A stretch of DNA of 9,131 nt from assembly GCA_049664225.1 (NCBI GenBank), contig JBATEX010000217.1, positions 1 through 9,131 on the forward strand, given 5' to 3'. Of the stretch, positions 1 to 8,201 are shown one piece after another. Below the pieces are notes generated by a model. That model was not told where the DNA came from, ran no database searches, and saw only the letters and a list, made by a program, of their open reading frames with translations. Each line of letters starts with the position of its first letter. Position 1 is the stretch's first letter. The translations under genes were made by a program, and so were the position numbers. The DNA comes from JAUVRX01 sp049664225. Lineage in GTDB: Bacteria; Acidobacteriota; Thermoanaerobaculia; Multivoradales; JAHEKO01.

Positions 1-2
1 GC

Positions 3-482
3 GTAGAGGAGGAGTTCCGGGACTGCGTCACGATCTCCGAAGATCAACCCGACTTGACCTCGCAGCGACTGGACTATCGAGTTCGTTCTCTGCGCCCGGT
101 GGTTCCAGTCGAGGTCGAACCTCCTCCGCCAACCGCTCTACCCGCCCAGATGACTCAGGAACAGTCGGAATACCTGGCCGAGAGGCTCTATCGGGCCATA
201 TTGGGGCGAGACCCGGATGCAGAGGGGCTGAGCAATGCCACTTCCGAGGTCCTTTTCGGCAACCTCGAGAAACTGACCAATTCACTCGTCTACAGCAGCG
301 AGGGCCGCGCCTTGCGTCTTTCTCCAGAGGAGCGCCTGGAACAGATCTATCAGGGCCTGTTGAGCCGCCCACCAGGAAAGGGGGCCCAGGGCTTCTTGCC
401 CCAACTACAGCAAGGTAGGACTGCTGACGTGATCCTCACGGTGCTCAACTCGGAGGAATTTCTCAGGAACCTTCCGCAATAG
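3..482 (+). CDS. DUF4214-type repeat protein, 3' part (5' end outside window)
   Basis: The frame is open from the window edge to TAG at 480-482 (159 visible residues), so the true start is probably upstream. In-window start codons (TTG 54, ATG 150) have no convincing ribosome binding site. Visible order: an unrecognised stretch, a proline-rich linker (PPPPTALPAQ), then two tandem repeats of about 50 residues. Repeat 1 begins at LYRAILGRDPDAEGL (Tyr codon 189) and ends near SSEGRA. Repeat 2 begins at IYQGLLSRPPGKGAQGF (Tyr codon 348) and ends at NSEEFLRN. The pattern YxxxLgRxPDxxGl...l..SeEf is typical of DUF4214, a helical domain often found at the ends of surface or secreted proteins; its biochemical role is not established. 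The second copy has lost the RDPD core (SRPPGKG). The gene converges on the kinase gene with 15 nt between stops. The function of the missing N-terminal part cannot be told. Confidence 0.75.
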   Translation, partial: VEEEFRDCVTISEDQPDLTSQRLDYRVRSLRPVVPVEVEPPPPTALPAQMTQEQSEYLAERLYRAILGRDPDAEGLSNATSEVLFGNLEKLTNSLVYSSEGRALRLSPEERLEQIYQGLLSRPPGKGAQGFLPQLQQGRTADVILTVLNSEEFLRNLPQ

Positions 483-497
483 CAGTCAGCAGTGGCC

Positions 498-3400
498 TCA
501 CCACGTCGGCACCTCCTCCCAGCCAGGGAAGGGGCCGAGCTCGATCGACCAGCCGGTCGAGGACTCAGGGTCGCGGACGGCGCGGAAATTGGTCAGCGAC
601 TTCAGCTTCGCAATCAGCTCGTCATGCGGCAATGTGTGTAGCGGTGGCTGGTCCAGATCCGGTACTGGCCAGAGACGGAGAGTGCTGTCCTCGCCTCTCG
701 AAGCTACCCAGCGACCATCCGGGGAGAGTGCCAGATTGGTAATCGCTCCCTCGTGGCCCAGGAGCAGATGAAGAGCCTCTCCCGAGACCCGCCCGACCTG
801 GATGATCCCATCCTCATCACTCGTGGCAACGACGGTTCCGGAGCGATCGATGACGAACTCAATGCTCCCCTCACCGAAGGCGGCCAGCTCTCGCACCTGA
901 CCTGTCTCCAGATCGAGGAGCTTCAGGACGCTGTTCCTGCGCGTCGAGGCTTCCTCCAGGCGCTGCTCCCCGATGACGGCTGTTCGCCCGTCGGCAGCCA
1001 TCACCATTCGTGTCAGAGAGTCTGGCTGCGATGCGACCACGAGCTCGTATTCTCCGGTTCCGAGATCCCAACGACGCACTCCACCTGCGCCGCTCGAGTA
1101 GAGCGTCGATTCATCGGTGAATACCAGGGCCGCGACGGCTCCGGCCCTCCCCATCGCGCTCGAAGAGGTGTTCTCCGGCAGGTCGAGCACGCGCCGTTCG
1201 CCGGTCTCGAGATTCCAGATACTCAGTTTCCATGGTCCCAGGCGGAAAGGAGCGCTGGCCATCAGTGTGCCGCTGGGAGAGACCGCGACGGCCACGGTGA
1301 CCGAGTCGCCTCTGAAGCCCTTCAGGTTGCTGGGCGGCCCTCCGTCGACAGGTACGATACCGACGCTGTCACCCATGCCAACTAGGCAGAGGTAGTTTCC
1401 GGTTGGATCGAATGCGATCTGCAATTCGACCTGTCTTCCTTCACTTCGTGACAGGGCCCGAGACTCTGCGGCGGTGTTACCAGGCAGAGGCAAGAGCAGG
1501 AGGTGGCCTGACGAGATCGTGGCCAACCACATTCCATCTGGACTGAAGGCAAGCGGATAGAACAAGTCTCTATAGCCACCAACGACCCGAGGCAGGTCGC
1601 CTCGCAGGGGCCAGAACGTCAGGTGCGTCATGCCTCGTGTCGACGCCGCCGCAAGACCTCCACTGGGGTGAACGGTAGCGTTGGAGGTATCCCAGGAGCC
1701 GCTTCGTCGCAGTCGCAACGGGAGGGAATCGGGCCAGGAGTCCAGGTCCCAGAGAAGAATCTGTCGGTTCACATTACTGATCCACCGACCAGAGGAATCG
1801 ATGTGAACGCGCTCCCCTTCTTCGAGTCCGGCAGGCCTGCTGATCGACCGAAGGGGCTCGGCTCCCGCCTGCGAAAGATCCCACAATCGCAAGTCGCCAG
1901 TGACGCGGTCCATGGTCCAAAGGCCATTGGACTCGTCGGGCGGATTGCTCGCCGGGCTGAACCGGTTCTCGTGAGTTGCCACCACTCGATCCGGAGCATT
2001 CTCGCGAATCGGAAGGGGTCTAACGACGAGGTCGTTGCCTTTCGGGAAGACCCAGCCGTCACCGTGCCTATCGAACCAACTCCAGTCGTAGTTGTCGGAG
2101 TCGGGCCAAATGGGAGTTAGGTCGACGGTCCCCAGCTCCTCGACCTCGCCGCCCGGCATCCTCCACCGGCGCAGATGGAAAAACTCGTGTCCCGTCTCTT
2201 CATCGGCATCGAAGGCTTCGGAAAGCAGATCGCCATCTCGAATCATCCAGAAGGCTCCTTCGCTCTCCTCCAACTCGCGGATGAGCTCACCTCCTGGGAC
2301 CGACCAGACCCGCGCTCGACCCTCTTTCCAGTTGACCGTTACCAGCAGGTCGTCGGAGAACCATTTGGCATTATGGTAGCCGCCCGAGGTCGCCTTGTGT
2401 CCCGACAGAATCAGAGGTGGTTCGCCCTCCGACGAAAGGACCTGCATCTCGTCCGAGTGACCAAAGGTCACCAAGCGATTTCCGCTTGGGCTAAAAGCCA
2501 GATCGAAATTCGCCTCTACTTCCGATACCCGCTCGAATGCCGGTGGCGCCTCCTGAAGGACTTGAAGTGCCAGAAGGCGGGCCTCGTTCGTGTCAGCAAG
2601 CTCGAGACTCGCCGTCGTGTACGCGAGCGCTTCCGTGGGGTCGGTCTCCAGTTGGAGTTGGGCGACGGCAAGCAGCTTGGCCGCTTCCGCCCGACGGGCC
2701 TCAGCCTGGGCGCGGCGACGCTCGAGCTCGGCCTGCCAACCGAAGAACGTGATGACGCCGAGGATCACTAGCAGGATCACAAAAGCAGCAGTGATGGCGA
2801 ATCGCCTTCGTCGTCTCTGCCGCTCTGCGTGGGCCTCCATGGCGTGGGCATACTCCTCCTCGATAGTAGTCAGCCCACCCGGATAGCGCTCGCGCCAGAT
2901 CAGGAACTCCTGGTAGGCCGTGCCTGTCCAGAGATAGTCGGGCTCGCGTCCATGCTCCTCCCAGAGCTCTGCCTGGGCTCGCAGCTCGTCTCTGAGCTTC
3001 GCCCCTTCGGCATCCTGCATCCGCCAGCGGACGAGGCGTGGCCAGGCCGTCAACAGCGACTCGTGGATGATCTCGATGCGGTGGTGGCCTGGGCGTTCCT
3101 CCCTTTCCGGGATCTCGTAGGTGGTGAGGAGGCGGGCGTCGATCAGAGCATCCAGCACCTCGCCGGCCGAAAAAGCGGTGACAGGCACCTCATTTCGGGA
3201 GGGCGCAAGGCCCTCCCCTACCTCCCCCGCCCTTCCATCACTCCCACCGAACACCGACAACAACTCTTCCCGGTCGCGGGAGGCGCGGGTGCCTTCGGCG
3301 GTGACGAGGTTGCGGAAGAGCTCGCGGACGATAGGGGTGTAGTCCTGGCCGATCTGCTGGAGGGCAGCTTCAGCATGCTGGGCCAGTGCCCCTCCTACGC

Positions 3401-5210
3401 CTCCGATGGCCTCGTAGGCGTCCCTGGTGAGGTACCCGGAGTCCTCGTCCCGGCGCGCCCAGAGTTGGGCTGCCGTGAAGGCGATCAGCGGAAGTGCGGC
3501 CCGTTCCTTCGTGACTTCCTGCAGCATCTCTTCGACGACCGCTTCATCCTCGAAGCGATAGCCGCAACGCAACGCAGGCTGCACGATGGCGCGACGCAGC
3601 GAGGAGCCTGTCGGCGGCCCCAGGGGCGTGAGCTCGGAGAAGAGTGGTCTCAAGACCGCGAAGGACTGACATAGGAAGAGATAGTCATCCCGCATCGACA
3701 GCAGTACGTGGACCTCTGCTTCGAGAGCGGCACGACCCAGTAGCTCCGCGAACCGTCGTTGATCCTCCCATGAATTTTGCGTGAAGAGCTCCTCGAACTG
3801 ATCGACGACGACCAATAGCTCTCTGTGCTTGGCGCGTTCCTCCCGCATGACCTCTAGAGCCGGTTCGGGCCCTTTCAACCTGGAGAGCAAACCCATCGCC
3901 TGCCGATCGGTCTCGAGGTCCGGAAGCAGCGCCCTGCCCAGGGAAGTGAACGGATCCGTGCTCGGGGACATCCGCACGCAGAACCAGTCATCCGGGGACG
4001 CCGGAAGCAGGCCCGCATTGATGAAGGAGCTCTTTCCAGAGCCCGAGGGACCTATGAGACCTAGAAGTTGCACCTGCTGCAGTCGCCTCCAGACCGCTTC
4101 TACCTCGGCTTCTCTACCGAAGAAGAACTCGGAATCCTCTTGCTGAAACGACGCCAAGCCGGGGTACGGCTGCTCGTGCTCGACGCCCTCGACCCGGAAA
4201 GCAACCTCTTCTAGGGCCCGCGCCAGATCCGTTGCCGTGCCGTAGCGTGCATCGGCATTCAGTGAGACGGCCTGACTCAGAATAGCTCTCCAGGGACTCT
4301 CGGGAAGCACCGGTGGCTGCTGCCGGATCGCCTCCCAGAAACTCTGCCGACTCGACTCGTCGGGCCCACGCTCAGCCGAGAGCATCTCCGCCAGGACGAT
4401 GCCTACTGAATAGACATCCGCTCGGGCATCAGTGGCCTCCCCAAGTGCCTGCTCCGGTGGCATGTAAGCGGGAGTGCCGCCAATCGATCCACTCCCGCTG
4501 GGAGACGTGAGGCCGAAATCCATTACCACGACGCGTCCCGCACGGGTCAACATCACGTTCTCGGGCTTGATGTCGCGATGAACCAGGCCAGCCTCGTGGA
4601 CCGTCTCGAGACCTGCCAGCAGTTGCGATGCGATCTCGTTCGCCTCCTTGAGCTGCAGCGGACCGTGCAGCTTCAAGTGCTCGTGTAGTGTGACCCCGTC
4701 GACGTACTCCATCGAGACCAGCTCCTGATCGCCAATCTCGATCAGGTCGTACAGCCGGCAAACATTCGGCGAGGTCACTTCACGGGCAGCCCTGACCTCA
4801 TCACGCAATAGCTCGAGCGCATCCTCCGTCTCAAACAACTTCGGGTGGAGGCTCTTCAGGGCCACATCCAACCGGAGCTTGAGATCGTAGGCTCTCCACA
4901 CTTCCCCCATCCCGCCACGGCCCAGCATGGACTCGATGCGGTAGCGGTCTCCAAGAAGCTGACCTGGAGCTAGTGTCTCCCCTTCCCCGACCAAGAGGGC
5001 GGAATACAAAGCCGTCGGAGTGTCGGAGCTGTCAGTCGGGGGCGAGGCGAGCGTCGGCAGGTCCGACTCCGCCTCTGACTCACCTCGAGCGGGGGTCGCC
5101 TCGAATGCCAGCCCCAGAAGGCATCTCGGGCACAGGCCCCCAAAGCTAGGCTCAGGCGGCAGCACTGACTTGCAATCAGGGCAGACCTCTGTCACAGATA
5201 CCGCCAACAC
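498..5210 (-). CDS. Membrane-anchored Ser/Thr protein kinase with zinc ribbon, nSTAND NTPase and double WD40-like propeller
   Basis: This 1570-residue protein probably phosphorylates proteins on Ser/Thr at the inner membrane. Domains in order: zinc ribbon with CPxC pairs (C10, C13, C27, C30); acidic Ser/Thr-rich linker (31-88); Hanks-type kinase (about 90-340) with glycine loop GRGGMGEV 97-104, Lys119, Glu138, HRD with Asp213, Asn218, DFG 231-233, GTPAYMPPE near 245-253 and Asp265, so all catalytic residues are present; nSTAND1-like NTPase (about 348-730) with Walker A GPSGSGKSS 387-395 and Walker B VVVDQFEEL ending near 475; Arg run then one membrane helix (about 804-825); Arg/Ala-rich helical segment (826-890); 14 blade-like WD40 repeats (about 895-1517). 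The Arg run suggests a cytoplasmic N terminus and periplasmic propellers. The start is GTG at 5210, directly after the receptor stop; TTG at 5207 has better spacing from GGAGG. A 27-residue Gly-rich insertion (655-681) sits in the NTPase region. The fusion type is known in Acidobacteriota and Myxococcota; substrate unknown. Confidence 0.93.
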   Translation of the reverse strand: MLAVSVTEVCPDCKSVLPPEPSFGGLCPRCLLGLAFEATPARGESEAESDLPTLASPPTDSSDTPTALYSALLVGEGETLAPGQLLGDRYRIESMLGRGGMGEVWRAYDLKLRLDVALKSLHPKLFETEDALELLRDEVRAAREVTSPNVCRLYDLIEIGDQELVSMEYVDGVTLHEHLKLHGPLQLKEANEIASQLLAGLETVHEAGLVHRDIKPENVMLTRAGRVVVMDFGLTSPSGSGSIGGTPAYMPPEQALGEATDARADVYSVGIVLAEMLSAERGPDESSRQSFWEAIRQQPPVLPESPWRAILSQAVSLNADARYGTATDLARALEEVAFRVEGVEHEQPYPGLASFQQEDSEFFFGREAEVEAVWRRLQQVQLLGLIGPSGSGKSSFINAGLLPASPDDWFCVRMSPSTDPFTSLGRALLPDLETDRQAMGLLSRLKGPEPALEVMREERAKHRELLVVVDQFEELFTQNSWEDQRRFAELLGRAALEAEVHVLLSMRDDYLFLCQSFAVLRPLFSELTPLGPPTGSSLRRAIVQPALRCGYRFEDEAVVEEMLQEVTKERAALPLIAFTAAQLWARRDEDSGYLTRDAYEAIGGVGGALAQHAEAALQQIGQDYTPIVRELFRNLVTAEGTRASRDREELLSVFGGSDGRAGEVGEGLAPSRNEVPVTAFSAGEVLDALIDARLLTTYEIPEREERPGHHRIEIIHESLLTAWPRLVRWRMQDAEGAKLRDELRAQAELWEEHGREPDYLWTGTAYQEFLIWRERYPGGLTTIEEEYAHAMEAHAERQRRRRRFAITAAFVILLVILGVITFFGWQAELERRRAQAEARRAEAAKLLAVAQLQLETDPTEALAYTTASLELADTNEARLLALQVLQEAPPAFERVSEVEANFDLAFSPSGNRLVTFGHSDEMQVLSSEGEPPLILSGHKATSGGYHNAKWFSDDLLVTVNWKEGRARVWSVPGGELIRELEESEGAFWMIRDGDLLSEAFDADEETGHEFFHLRRWRMPGGEVEELGTVDLTPIWPDSDNYDWSWFDRHGDGWVFPKGNDLVVRPLPIRENAPDRVVATHENRFSPASNPPDESNGLWTMDRVTGDLRLWDLSQAGAEPLRSISRPAGLEEGERVHIDSSGRWISNVNRQILLWDLDSWPDSLPLRLRRSGSWDTSNATVHPSGGLAAASTRGMTHLTFWPLRGDLPRVVGGYRDLFYPLAFSPDGMWLATISSGHLLLLPLPGNTAAESRALSRSEGRQVELQIAFDPTGNYLCLVGMGDSVGIVPVDGGPPSNLKGFRGDSVTVAVAVSPSGTLMASAPFRLGPWKLSIWNLETGERRVLDLPENTSSSAMGRAGAVAALVFTDESTLYSSGAGGVRRWDLGTGEYELVVASQPDSLTRMVMAADGRTAVIGEQRLEEASTRRNSVLKLLDLETGQVRELAAFGEGSIEFVIDRSGTVVATSDEDGIIQVGRVSGEALHLLLGHEGAITNLALSPDGRWVASRGEDSTLRLWPVPDLDQPPLHTLPHDELIAKLKSLTNFRAVRDPESSTGWSIELGPFPGWEEVPTW
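660..2528 (-). other. WD40-like region of the kinase: 14 blades, probably two seven-bladed propellers
   Basis: Within the kinase gene, residues about 895-1517 show 14 strand endings of WD40 type, beginning near residues 922, 966, 1013, 1061, 1107, 1151, 1197, 1237, 1283, 1329, 1378, 1429, 1469 and 1511, spaced 40-51 residues apart. Best examples are LRLWDL (1107), ILLWDL (1151), LSIWNL (1329), VRRWDL (1378) and LRLWPV (1511). Several are preceded by the SPDG/SPSG/DPTG-type turn. The last blade (GHEGAITNLALSPDG, 1485-1499) is closest to consensus; blades 1-4 and 8-9 are degenerate. Such propellers normally bind proteins or ligands, and here they would form the sensor or scaffold part. Blade count is by eye. 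Confidence 0.7.
2736..2801 (-). other. Single transmembrane helix of the kinase
   Basis: Residues about 804-825 are a continuous hydrophobic run (core VILLVILGVI) preceded by five consecutive Arg (799-803) and followed by QAELERRR. The stronger positive charge before the helix predicts an N-in orientation, placing kinase and NTPase in the cytoplasm and the propellers in the periplasm. Basic residues also follow the helix, so the orientation is likely but not certain. Confidence 0.75.
3167..3248. repeat. Palindromic element inserted in frame in the kinase gene
   Basis: An island of about 81 nt (27 codons, residues 655-681) holds two adjacent inverted repeats. Perfect 8-bp arms GGGAGGGC (3197-3204) and GCCCTCCC (3210-3217) flank a 5-nt loop. 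Beside them is the word GGTGACAGGCACC (3177-3189; arms GGTG/CACC), itself flanked by CCGAAA (3167-3172) and TTTCGG (3193-3198), giving an imperfect nested hairpin. On the coding strand it reads as a Gly-rich peptide (GGSDGRAGEVGEGLAPS then RNEVPVTAFS) with no similarity to the surrounding NTPase helices. It resembles REP-like mobile palindromes in size and structure. The edges are approximate, and no second copy is seen in the window. Confidence 0.5.
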
Positions 5211-8201
5211 CTACCTCCAGCTCAGACGCACTCCGAGGCGCCAGATGCGGGGAGAGATCGACTCTATGACCCAGTTCGCGTTGCCTGCGCCGAGGTTCCA
5301 ATAGCGGTTGAGCACCGTGCCCGAGTTGAGGATATTGAAGCCATCGATGCTGAACGTGAGCCCGACGTTGCCGGTCGCGGCGAACTCCTTCTCGAGGCGC
5401 ACGTCCACAGTGGCAATGTTGTCGAAGCGATAGTCACCCAAGTTCTCTTCTACGGAAATCGTCCGCGAGATTCCATCGAGCCCGGCAACCGATCGCGTGT
5501 AGCCGATAGGAGCGCCCTGTCTTCCGTTCAGATTTCCCGCCAAGTTGAAGCCCCAAGGCCGATCGGGCGCCACCTGATACATGCCATTCATGTTCCACTG
5601 CCAGTCCGACTGCAAGACCCCCCCAGAGGCAAAGATCTGGCCATCGACATGGCCCTGCAAGAGTCGATTGGGATCGTTGTTCTCGAAGTAGCTGGTCGGT
5701 ACGTCCCAGAACTCGTCGAAGTTGTAATTGACAAAGGCTCGCATCATCCACTGGTTCGATAGACGCTTGGTCATGGAGAGTGAGGCCCCGAGGTACTCGA
5801 TCTCTCGACTACCGTCTGTCAGCAACGTGCCCCCCGTATAGGACCACTCAGCTGGGTTAGCGGCCCAAACCTGAACTTCGTATGGACTACCGTCGGGCAG
5901 GAGTCCAGAGACCACCCGATCCGCGATGTACTCGCTGGCGGGAATGGTCGTGACCTCGCCGGTTGCATTGCTGCGAAAGAGCTCCTGAGTTTCCTGCTTT
6001 TCGACTACTCTTCGCCACGTCAGTTTCAATCCAGTGACGAGCTCAGGAAGCAACGAGTGCTCCACGCCGAGAATGAGCTCACGAGTGAGCTCCGGATCCA
6101 TGTTGGGGTCGTTCTTGTTGGATGTGGAGAGCGAGGTCGGATTCGCCGGATCGAAGCCGTAGAAACCACCACCTACCGAATACTCCTCTCCTTCATCGTA
6201 GAAGGCCTGGTAGCCACTGGGATTGTCGATGAAGACGATCCAGGCCCACCCTCCGCTGACTGGGTTCACCCGGCTAACCTGGTCCAGTCCCAGAGGTCTC
6301 GGATACTGAGAGAAGCTACCTCTGAGCAGCGTTCTGCGTTCTTCACCCAGTGCGAATGTGATACCCAACCGTGGAGAGAGGCTCGACCAACGGATGCCGT
6401 CTGCGTCGTTTCCCTCGAAGTTCAGCGCCGGCATGACCTCCGGGAACCCCAGATTGGCGTCGACCGTTCCTGCCCGGTTTTCTCCATCTTGAACGTCGTA
6501 CCGCAGGCCAACGTTGAAGGTCCAAGGACCCCTCGTCATCGTGTCCTGCACCCAGAGGGAGCTATAGTCGGCAACGAGCGGCACCGGCCCCTGGCGGTAG
6601 GCATAGACCATATGGGCATCGCTGGCTCGCTCGGGCGGCAGGCCGAGCCATGCCAACAGTCCGGGATCCTGGACACCAGCAACGGCTCCATCGTAGTGCC
6701 AAAGGTTACGACCAGGGTAGGTCCAGGCCTCCTCTTGCGCAGCCTCTCGAATTCGACCCCCGAATCTGAGCTCGTGATTGAGGGCCCCGCTATCCAGGAA
6801 GTAGCTGGCATCGACCTTCCACTCCTCTGCGGGCATGCCGTTCGTCATGCAGACTGCGTTGGTTTTGTATCCGCTTGCGTCGGTGTTCGTTTCGCCACCG
6901 GGAGAGGGCACGGCGGGCTGATCGGGACCGCAGCCTCCGACGGCGGAGAGAGACCAGCCGCCATCGATGAAGGAGTACTGGCCACTCAGAAAGAAGCTCG
7001 ATCCAAATACGTGGCTGTCTTCGACCTTGGTGATCCCAGTCGGGCCTCGTTGGTTGTAGGTGGCAGAAGCATCGGTCGAAGGCCCAGTTCCCCGGCCCAA
7101 GACTCTCTTGTCTCCCATGTTGTAAGCGCCGACCAGGGAGTTACCCTGGGAGAACTGGGCGTTGATCTTCATTGCGACGTTGTCGAGCTTCGTGGGATCT
7201 GCCCGGCCGCTGCCGCCAACGATGGTGAGATCGTTCTGCGCCCAGGAGCCCCACAGCCAGACCCGGTCGTGCCACGCGGGCCCGCCTGCCTCGAATCCGT
7301 ATTCTTGGATACGGTCGACCTGGTTGGGGACGAAATCCTCCTGACCGGGCCCCAGATCGTTCTCATCGAAGCCGGGGTCGGCCTGCTCTAAGAAACCGAA
7401 GTAGCCCGAGCCATCGGTCAGTAGAAAGCGGGCCGAACCGCGGAACTCGTTTGTGCCCCTCTTGGTGACCATATTGATAGCCGCCCCACCAGTGTGCTTC
7501 GTAATGTCGTTGCCACCGGTAGTGATCTGGATCTCCTCGAACTGGCCGAAGTCGTAGTAGGTGCTGGAGTCGCCCAGCTCGAAGGTCGACACGTTGGTGA
7601 TTTGGACACCATCCATGATGTAGTCGTTCTCTTGCTCGGTTGCGCCAACTCCCCGAAACCACGACTGTGTACCACTCGAGCTGCCTCCGACGTTGACGTC
7701 CCAGACCACGACACCCGAGGATTGGTTCAAGATTGCCCAGGGATCTCGGGCGGTAGGGATACTCTCCAGCTCGACCTGGCTCACCGTCGTGCCGGCGGCG
7801 AGCTTGCGCTCGTCGAGCAGGGGACTCTCGGACGTGACGCTGATGACCTCTTCAATGGCAGGGACGAGCTGCAGATCGATGCGCGTGTTCTGAGAGACCC
7901 GAATGTTGACGTTGGGCCGCTCGATGGTGGAGAAACCGTTCAGGCTTGCCCTCAGCGCGTACATCCCAGGATCGAGACCGAGAAACCGGAAGTTGCCATT
8001 GCTGTCGGCAGTCTGGAAGCGGGGAGCTCCCATTCCTGAAAGCTCGATGGAGGCTCCAGGCAGAGTTTCGCCAGCTGTGTCCGTGACAATGCCGTGGATG
8101 TTCCCCGTCTCCTCCTGAGCTGACACCGAGGCGGCGGTCCAAAGAAGGCAGATACTGAGAAGCAGTGTGCTAGATCGGCCTAGTCGTTTCCCCTGTTTCA
8201 T
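5211..8201 (-). CDS. Oar-like TonB-dependent outer-membrane receptor with carboxypeptidase-regulatory-like domain
   Basis: A 996-residue outer-membrane beta-barrel protein, probably a TonB-driven importer, exporter or receptor for a large ligand. A Sec signal peptide is clear: basic start (MKQGKRLGR), hydrophobic core (LLLSICLLW), likely cleavage after VSA at residue 28. Residues about 33-113 are a carboxypeptidase-regulatory-like beta-sandwich (GNIHGIVTDTAGETLPGASI). The plug follows (about 117-247), with ESPLLDERKLAAGTTV, NDYIMDGVQITN and GGAAINMVTKRGTNEFRG, the usual pattern of Oar/SusC-like receptors in Acidobacteriota. The rest is barrel, rich in alternating aromatic strands, ending WRLGVRLSWR. 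The segment EEVISVTSES (117-126) sits where a TonB box is expected. Two Cys (424, 451) fall in a Gly/Pro-rich part, possibly an extracellular loop. Length is normal for the family. ATG 8201 has a good ribosome site. Myxococcus Oar is needed for development and PopC protease secretion, so the ligand cannot be assumed. Confidence 0.93.
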   Translation of the reverse strand: MKQGKRLGRSSTLLLSICLLWTAASVSAQEETGNIHGIVTDTAGETLPGASIELSGMGAPRFQTADSNGNFRFLGLDPGMYALRASLNGFSTIERPNVNIRVSQNTRIDLQLVPAIEEVISVTSESPLLDERKLAAGTTVSQVELESIPTARDPWAILNQSSGVVVWDVNVGGSSSGTQSWFRGVGATEQENDYIMDGVQITNVSTFELGDSSTYYDFGQFEEIQITTGGNDITKHTGGAAINMVTKRGTNEFRGSARFLLTDGSGYFGFLEQADPGFDENDLGPGQEDFVPNQVDRIQEYGFEAGGPAWHDRVWLWGSWAQNDLTIVGGSGRADPTKLDNVAMKINAQFSQGNSLVGAYNMGDKRVLGRGTGPSTDASATYNQRGPTGITKVEDSHVFGSSFFLSGQYSFIDGGWSLSAVGGCGPDQPAVPSPGGETNTDASGYKTNAVCMTNGMPAEEWKVDASYFLDSGALNHELRFGGRIREAAQEEAWTYPGRNLWHYDGAVAGVQDPGLLAWLGLPPERASDAHMVYAYRQGPVPLVADYSSLWVQDTMTRGPWTFNVGLRYDVQDGENRAGTVDANLGFPEVMPALNFEGNDADGIRWSSLSPRLGITFALGEERRTLLRGSFSQYPRPLGLDQVSRVNPVSGGWAWIVFIDNPSGYQAFYDEGEEYSVGGGFYGFDPANPTSLSTSNKNDPNMDPELTRELILGVEHSLLPELVTGLKLTWRRVVEKQETQELFRSNATGEVTTIPASEYIADRVVSGLLPDGSPYEVQVWAANPAEWSYTGGTLLTDGSREIEYLGASLSMTKRLSNQWMMRAFVNYNFDEFWDVPTSYFENNDPNRLLQGHVDGQIFASGGVLQSDWQWNMNGMYQVAPDRPWGFNLAGNLNGRQGAPIGYTRSVAGLDGISRTISVEENLGDYRFDNIATVDVRLEKEFAATGNVGLTFSIDGFNILNSGTVLNRYWNLGAGNANWVIESISPRIWRLGVRLSWR
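5214..5218 (-). promoter_or_regulatory. Shine-Dalgarno of the kinase gene, inside the receptor's last codons
   Basis: GGAGG on the - strand overlaps the last Trp and Arg codons of the receptor. It is followed by the receptor stop TAG (5211-5213), then GTG (5208-5210) and TTG (5205-5207). Spacing is 3 nt to GTG and 6 nt to TTG, so TTG may be the used start. The arrangement implies that ribosomes ending the receptor restart on the kinase. Confidence 0.7.

Noticed and set aside
492..504. GTGG/CCAC inverted repeat between the convergent genes as a terminator
   Set aside because: Only a 4-bp stem, no T run on either strand, and partly inside the kinase coding region.
753..1385. + strand frame opposite the WD40-like repeats
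   Set aside because: Shadow of the propeller coding region; composition is Arg/Ser/His-rich with no motif.
2829..3674. + strand open frame (281 codons) opposite the kinase NTPase region
   Set aside because: The opposite strand encodes the Walker B motif and winged-helix part of the NTPase without interruption; no recognisable protein or ribosome site on the + strand.
6057..7391. Long + strand open frame (444 codons) opposite the receptor gene
   Set aside because: It mirrors the receptor codons, shows no domain or membrane pattern, and the receptor frame is well supported along the whole stretch; long antisense frames are common in GC-rich DNA.
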